Source of the DNA: Planctomycetaceae bacterium
Lineage (GTDB): Bacteria > Planctomycetota > Planctomycetia > Pirellulales > Thermoguttaceae
Assembly (NCBI GenBank): GCA_021372555.1
Contig: JAJFUI010000127.1
Location: 1-56,989 of the forward strand
DNA: 56,989 nt
Direction: 5' to 3'
Shown here piece by piece: positions 52,600 to 56,989 of this stretch. The position numbers and the translations under genes were made by a program. The notes under the pieces were generated by a model. It was not told the DNA's origin and did not search any database. It saw nothing but the letters and a program-made list of their open reading frames with translations. Position 1 is the stretch's first letter, and each line of letters opens with the position of its first letter.

Positions 52600-54390
52600 T
52601 CAGCGCCCGGGCATAAAAACTCGCACGCCGGGTGGGGCGTCGATGGTCGAACGGACCTTGCCGTCGGCCTCCATTTCGTGGCGAACCTTCAAAACGCCGA
52701 ACGGCGTGGGGAACGTGCCTTCCGCCCATCTCAAATCACCCAAATGCGGATCGATCTTGACGGCTTTGCAGCCCGGCTCGACCACCTGAACACCGAGTAC
52801 ATGCTCGCTCAGCCAAGCCGTCGGGCCGGACGCCCAGCCGTGGCAAAGGCTGTGGCGAAGGTTCTTGTAGCAGAAGTTGCCGAAGTCACCGTGGATGTCC
52901 TTCTTGCCCGGCGGAACCAGTTCGTCGATGCCTGCCGCGTTGACGGTCCAGTCGAGATTGAAATCTTCCCAAAACGTCGTCGCGCCGAGGTCGAGCATCC
53001 CGCCCCAGAACTGGCGGATCGTGTCGAGACAGCCCTGGTAATCGCCGGCCTTTGCCCGAGCCTGGAGAACATAGTAGCCGTAGAACGTCGACAGCCGTTT
53101 GGCGCCATCGACGGCCATCACCTCGCGGTTCAGCTTCGTCGCATCGCCGAGGTCCGCCAAGGCCATCAATGCGGCGGCCTGTTTGCTGTTGTCATGGTCG
53201 GGCACGTGTCTTCCGAGCCGGGCGACCGCATGTCGGCACGTCTCCTGCGTTTCCCGCGCGCCGAGAACGCCGCACAACTCATCGCCCGCTCGAAACGTCA
53301 GGATCATTAGCGACTGAAGGCCGGCGTGAACCGCTTTGGTGTGGCCCGCTGTCGGCCAATCGAGAAAACGTTCACCGGTCAGCGTCTCGCGGTTGTCGGA
53401 ATCGATATGCTTCGCAAGTTGGTTGAGCAAAGCGATCATGTACGGCTTCTGTCGCCGCAAATTGGCCACGTCGCCGTGATGCCGATACCAGGCATGCTGG
53501 ATCAGCACCCACCACATTGAATAAGAGCTAATGCCGTTCATCCAATTGGGCAGCGGCGTGTTGTCACGCACGAAGTCGAGGCTCGCCGGAACAACGTCAA
53601 CGTTGCCGAAAACCGTACAGATCGTCATCGTTTCCGGGTGCATATCGCCGATCCACACCAGACGGTCGCGCTTGATGCCGTCCCAAAGGTATTCCTGCAT
53701 GTTAAGGTGGGCGGTGTAAGCTCCCGTCTGCCAGATCCGGTTGAGCCGCTCATCATTACAGCGGAACGATCCGATGTACGGCAGGTCGCGGTAGAGAAAG
53801 ATCGCGCGAACCGCCCTCAGCGAGACGAAAGCATTGGGATCGACCAGATCAATGCGGACGAAGCGAAAGCCGGTGTTGCCGATCTCGTGCGTGCCGAGCC
53901 AAGGCACCAGGCAAGTCTGATCGCGAACGGCGTGATCGTTCGTCGCGCCCCGTGGGCCTCCGACGTCGCTCATCGCCTCGCTAACGGACTCGCCGAACCG
54001 CACCCGGAGGCGAACCGGCTTGTTGCCGAACGAACCAGCGACCGATAATTGCACGCCGCCATGCAGTTCTTTTCCAAAATCGAGAAGAATCGCCGGCGAC
54101 CGGCCCTTGTTCCGCAACGTGCAGGCGCTGGCTGCGCCCAGAGGCACCTGGCCGCTGTTGCCCTGAAGCAAGACGTCCGGATGTTCGATCGCGGCCGCAT
54201 TGTCCGTGGGCGATTGCCAGACGACTCGCTTCGGGCCGATGTATTCGCGAACTCGCGGGTCGCGCTGCGTACGACCAGCAAGCCCGGCCAAGGCAGGCGA
54301 GGACGACGGCGTTGAACCAGTGTCCGGCTCGCCTCCATATGCGACTGCCGAAAGAACCAGCGAGATCGTCAAGACGGCCAATCGTTGCAT
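52600..54390 (-). CDS. Exported alpha-L-rhamnosidase (GH78-like)
   Basis: A 596-residue protein from ATG 54390 (GAGGAT upstream) with a signal peptide ending near VAYGGEP. The N-terminal beta domain (LLDFGKELHGGVQLSVAG and FGESVSEAMSD) precedes the (alpha/alpha)6 barrel containing YLWDGIKRDRLVWIGDMHPE, the rhamnosidase acid region, and WEDFNLDWTVNAAG. The C-terminal beta domain has VEPGCKAVKIDPHLGDLRWA. It would release rhamnose from a polysaccharide or glycoside in the periplasm or outside. rhaB at 34127 may use the sugar. Confidence 0.88.
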   Translation of the reverse strand: MQRLAVLTISLVLSAVAYGGEPDTGSTPSSSPALAGLAGRTQRDPRVREYIGPKRVVWQSPTDNAAAIEHPDVLLQGNSGQVPLGAASACTLRNKGRSPAILLDFGKELHGGVQLSVAGSFGNKPVRLRVRFGESVSEAMSDVGGPRGATNDHAVRDQTCLVPWLGTHEIGNTGFRFVRIDLVDPNAFVSLRAVRAIFLYRDLPYIGSFRCNDERLNRIWQTGAYTAHLNMQEYLWDGIKRDRLVWIGDMHPETMTICTVFGNVDVVPASLDFVRDNTPLPNWMNGISSYSMWWVLIQHAWYRHHGDVANLRRQKPYMIALLNQLAKHIDSDNRETLTGERFLDWPTAGHTKAVHAGLQSLMILTFRAGDELCGVLGARETQETCRHAVARLGRHVPDHDNSKQAAALMALADLGDATKLNREVMAVDGAKRLSTFYGYYVLQARAKAGDYQGCLDTIRQFWGGMLDLGATTFWEDFNLDWTVNAAGIDELVPPGKKDIHGDFGNFCYKNLRHSLCHGWASGPTAWLSEHVLGVQVVEPGCKAVKIDPHLGDLRWAEGTFPTPFGVLKVRHEMEADGKVRSTIDAPPGVRVFMPGR

Positions 54391-54692
54391 GGGATTATCC
54401 TCGTGACGGCGTCGTGGGGGCATTGCACGGTACGCGTCGATTGTCCCAGATACGCAACGGCCATACAACCGCCGTCAGGTGAACCGAATCGCAGTCCTCG
54501 CTTCCCGCTGACTAGCCGCAGTGGCACTTTTGGCCGGCACTCCGTCTCGTAGCGACCACATGCCGGTAGCCGTGGGTTTCAACCCACGGACGCGATGACG
54601 CGTACATGCGTGCGTCGCGTAGCGACGCTTGAAACGTTTGCTCCGGGAAATCGAAACAGGGAGGCTAGAATCGACGCCGCTAGTTTACGGTC
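54391..54692. other. 302-bp spacer with two perfect hairpins
   Basis: Contains CCGTGGGTT/AACCCACGG (54570-54589) and GCGTCGC/GCGACGC (54612-54628). A third arm-like AGCGACC is nearby at 54551. No gene is recognised. Confidence 0.55.
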
Positions 54693-54911
54693 ATGTTGCT
54701 CATGGTCCTGACGCGCAACATCATGATCCTCTTACCGTTCGATTTGATTCAGCGAATCGAGGTTTCTACAGGAACAGCTGCGTCGTCGATCCGACTCTTG
54801 CACTTCAAGTCACCGGCGAACCGCACAGTATGGCAGGCCCCGGCGGAGTTCGTCGACGCCTTGGCTTGTAACCTTCGTCCCGTTCAAATCCACATAGTAA
54901 AGCTGTTTTAA
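54693..54911 (+). CDS. Possible diverged CsrA-like protein
   Basis: A 72-residue frame beginning MLLMVLTRN, close to the CsrA start MLVLTRK, and continuing QRIEVSTGTAASSIRLLHFK, SPANRTVWQA, which echoes the CsrA pattern IEV...VRLGI.AP..v.v.R. The usual GD and GI are missing. The last 100 bp overlap the LRR gene on the other strand, and the real end may be earlier. CsrA binds mRNA leaders. The likeness is weak and may be chance or a decayed copy. Confidence 0.3.
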   Translation: MLLMVLTRNIMILLPFDLIQRIEVSTGTAASSIRLLHFKSPANRTVWQAPAEFVDALACNLRPVQIHIVKLF

Positions 54912-55469
54912 CCTGCGCAGCTGTACTACGCCGGCGTCGCTAATGTTAGTGTCATTGAGCGACAGGAAGTGAAGTCGCCCCAGCCGCTCAAGGTGGACCA
55001 ACCCTTTGTCGGTAATATCGGTCTTGCCGAGCCACAGGATCTCCAGATTGCTTAGTGCCTCCAGGTATCGTAGTCCGGAATCAGTGATTCCAGTATCACC
55101 AAGCGATAATATTTGAAGATGAGAGAGATCGTTGAGCCACAGGAGTTGATCATCTGAAGTTAACCTTACAGGCACGGCAACGGAAATGACGCGTACTAGC
55201 GAATCGTCCTGCAGCAACCACCCGAGAAATGTCCGTTCTGACAAGACTTTACCCCCAATCGCCTCTATTGCGCGGGCGGCCGCTTTTTCCTTGCGCTGGT
55301 AATGAATCGAAACGGCAAGCCAACTGACGCCGATCGCTGTTATAGCTACCAGAAGCAGCGGCAACCGCAACGCCCTTAGATATCGGGGCGACGTCGTTTC
55401 TCGTGCCGACAAGCGTTTCGTTAGTCGTGATCGGCCAGCTCGCTGGGATCTGTTACCGTATAGGGTCAT
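54810..55469 (-). CDS. Membrane-anchored leucine-rich-repeat protein
   Basis: A 219-residue protein. One helix (LPLLLVAITAIGVSWLAVSI, about 36-55) follows a basic start. The external part has about four LRRs of the planctomycete type: LSHLQILSLGDTGITDSGLR, LSNLEILWLGKTDITDKGLV, LGRLHFLSLNDTNISDAGVV, LKQLYYVDLNGTKVTSQGVD, and ends in LPYCAVRR, the usual closing motif. A protein-protein interaction role is likely. The gene is complete and starts with ATG 55469. Confidence 0.85.
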   Translation of the reverse strand: MTLYGNRSQRAGRSRLTKRLSARETTSPRYLRALRLPLLLVAITAIGVSWLAVSIHYQRKEKAAARAIEAIGGKVLSERTFLGWLLQDDSLVRVISVAVPVRLTSDDQLLWLNDLSHLQILSLGDTGITDSGLRYLEALSNLEILWLGKTDITDKGLVHLERLGRLHFLSLNDTNISDAGVVQLRRLKQLYYVDLNGTKVTSQGVDELRRGLPYCAVRR

Positions 55470-56695
55470 GGTGCGTCTGTGTCTATCGAGATCTGGGGCA
55501 TCGCGACCTCGGGTACTGCGCCCTTTGGCCGTTTGGACCGTACGTGCCGGGCGTTGCCGGCGTCTCGCGTCCTCTTAAAAGGCACCGGTCGGAGACCCGG
55601 CCCTCCGACTGGCCGTATCGAACGCTTTGCTGGCGATGCGGTCAATTAGCGAGTCTGGTCCCCTTTCTCGACTCCCACTCAATAAACTAGCTGCGTCCCC
55701 GTGTCGACTCCAACTCCCCGTTCCGACTCCGCCGCCGTGTAGCTTGTCTGCCACCTTCCGATCGAGCACCCCGTCGCTCTGCTCAGCCATGAGTTGCCGC
55801 CCGCCGATTTTAAACGTGCCGGGGACTCGAACGGGGAGCCAGACCCGTCTCGTTATCTGCCGATGCGTGCTTCCCCGACAGCTGTGGCCCCATCGTCGAT
55901 GCCCGCTAGTCTACGCCCCCGTCCGGAGGCAAGTCAATGCCCGCTCACATTGACTACCGTCCGCCAATCGTTTTCGCCCGCTGGCAGTCGGGCATCCCTT
56001 GCCGAACGTTGGCCGAAGGACTTTTCTTGAAATCACATGCCGAAGATGTATGATCGTGGCCGCGGAGAGCGGGCCGGTTTGGCAACGGGCCGCTCTTTGC
56101 AGTTGAGTCCGGCTCGGTTTGGCAACGGGTCGGCACGCTCCGTGCCTGCGCCCGATCGGCTTGCGACCGACCCCGCATCGCACGGCCACGCGGACACCGG
56201 CTCGCTGGCAACGATCCGGCGGGTCCGCATGCCAACCTGCGTTGGCCGTTCGCTCTTTAGAAAAATCGACTGTGCGAGGTTCCTCTCGCCGGACCGCCAG
56301 CACTGCGCGCTCTCACCCGCTCCTCGTGCCGGCGCTCTTAGCGGTTGCTTCACGCTGCGCCCATCTCGCGGGCCAAGCCGGTGGTTTCGCCACCTTTGTG
56401 GCCCAGGCGTCCCGCCTACTTTAATGCACTGCAGACGGGACGCCTCCACCGCAAGACTCAGCCGCAATTGTGCATAGCCCCCTCCGCAGAGCCGTGAGGC
56501 ACCGAAGACGCAACAGCAGCCGCCCGAACGAGTTGCAGCGAGATTTTCGCCAGCGCAAAAATCGCTTGCCCCGGGGGCGTGAGCGAAAATCACGACTTTC
56601 GGCAGCGAACGCCCGGACGAGCAGGGTTCTGTATGCCGGCCCTGTCTCGCGGTAAAATGCTGGCTTGGCCCCAGCTCGCCGCACGGAGGACTTCT
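55470..56695. other. 1.2-kb repeat-rich spacer upstream of dnaE
   Basis: No gene is recognised. It has GTCGGAG/CTCCGAC (55588-55609), three CGACTCC words at 55669, 55705 and 55724 in REP-like text, a 15-bp direct repeat CGGTTTGGCAACGGG at 56075 and 56115, an AGGCGTCCCG/CGGGACGCCT pair at 56405-56445, and a tRNA 3'-end-like fragment near 55820 that does not fold. The dnaE ribosome site is at 56685. Confidence 0.5.
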
Positions 56696-56989
56696 ATGAG
56701 CACGCTGCCGTTCGCCCACCTGCATTGCCACAGCCATTACAGCCTCTTGGACGGGGCTGGCACGATCGGCGGGCTGTTGAAGCGGGCAAAGGCGTTGGGC
56801 ATGACCGCCCTGGCCCTGACGGACCACGGGAATCTGCACGGCGCGCTGAAGTTCTACCAGACGGCCAAGGAACTGGAGATCAACCCCGTCTTGGGGCTTG
56901 AAGCGTACATCGCTCCGGGCAGTCGGCTCCGCAAGGAGGCCAGTGGTTCGAAAGAGGCTGCGTATCATCTGACGCTGCTGGCCCGCAAC
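56696..56989 (+). CDS. dnaE: DNA polymerase III subunit alpha, N-terminal 98 codons
   Basis: The gene runs off the window end. It starts with ATG 56696 preceded by GGAGGA. The PHP domain is clear: FAHLHCHSHYSLLDGAGTI with the metal-binding His pair and LALTDHGNLHGALKFYQTAK, then PVLGLEAYIAPGSR. This is the replicative polymerase alpha subunit. The histidines that bind metal in active PHP domains are present, so proofreading by PHP is possible. Confidence 0.93.
   Translation, partial: MSTLPFAHLHCHSHYSLLDGAGTIGGLLKRAKALGMTALALTDHGNLHGALKFYQTAKELEINPVLGLEAYIAPGSRLRKEASGSKEAAYHLTLLARN

Noticed and set aside
55801..55860. tRNA 3'-end-like sequence (GTTCGAGTCCCCGGCA on the minus strand)
   Set aside because: The T-stem halves are not complementary and no acceptor partner with a full cloverleaf is present. 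A leftover att-type fragment of a tRNA gene remains possible but cannot be shown.

Overview
This is one contiguous piece of a GC-rich bacterial chromosome that reads as a planctomycete, probably of the Pirellula group. The clues are an exported protein that starts with the LEPR-type leader (FEALEHRQLLSA), a BBP7-like outer-membrane barrel, planctomycete-style leucine-rich repeats, several zinc-ribbon plus membrane-helix proteins, many TTG/GTG starts and genes without Shine-Dalgarno sites, and intergenic spaces full of short perfect hairpins. No rRNA, tRNA, CRISPR array, transposase, integrase or phage gene was found. The window is ordinary chromosomal backbone, with accessory-looking stretches mainly at 1-2.2 kb, 30-31 kb, 36.7-37.2 kb and 54.4-56.7 kb.

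Layout. 0-2.2 kb: an unknown membrane-anchored protein broken by two compensating frameshifts, a small membrane protein, and a long stretch without a convincing gene. 2.2-7 kb, minus strand: hslV-hslU with a zinc-ribbon membrane protein, then an LTXXQ-like periplasmic protein and a thioredoxin-fold protein that has lost its resolving cysteine. 7.3-14.6 kb, plus strand: M16 zinc peptidase, RmuC, a CHASE/HD-GYP signalling protein and a large exported protein with four Kre9-like repeats and a metzincin motif. 15-20.5 kb: RluD, a TPR protein, a multi-span membrane protein, gltX and a lone receiver domain. 20.6-25.2 kb, minus strand: a fatty-acid or polyketide-type operon (dehydratase, ketoreductase, ACP, dehydratase, ketosynthase, methyltransferase) with a good sigma-70-like promoter. 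25.5-27 kb: three tandem small heat-shock proteins. 27-33.8 kb: GNAT, NAD(P)HX dehydratase, BBP7-like barrel, an unknown protein, tryptophanase with a textbook terminator, and an aldo/keto reductase. 34-39.2 kb: rhamnulokinase, Gfo/Idh/MocA oxidoreductase, a zinc-ribbon/DUF2007-like protein and an MgtE-type transporter. 39.2-42.8 kb, minus strand: a flippase-like protein, a DPM1-like GT2 and a GT39-like transferase. 43-49.3 kb: a small membrane protein, pyrF, and an SbcC/SbcD-like pair whose SbcD-like member has lost metal-binding motifs. 49.5-57 kb: a ROK-like protein, two small unknown genes, an alpha-L-rhamnosidase, a possible CsrA-like ORF, an LRR protein, 1.2 kb of repeat-rich spacer, and the first 98 codons of dnaE.

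How the genes work together. Protein quality control is represented by hslVU and the three small heat-shock proteins. The fab-type operon carries a complete two-carbon elongation cycle except for an enoyl reductase, so it may make an unsaturated or specialised acyl chain. The three-gene set at 39-43 kb fits lipid-linked sugar synthesis and transfer to an envelope acceptor. Rhamnosidase and rhamnulokinase suggest use of rhamnose-containing polysaccharide. The best candidates for something undescribed are the SbcC/SbcD-like pair with a degenerate nuclease, the fab-type operon with hairpins on both sides of its ACP gene, the CAPA thioredoxin-fold protein with calcium-loop repeats, and the repeat-metzincin exoprotein. 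These functional statements are inferred from motifs recognised by eye; no database search was possible.
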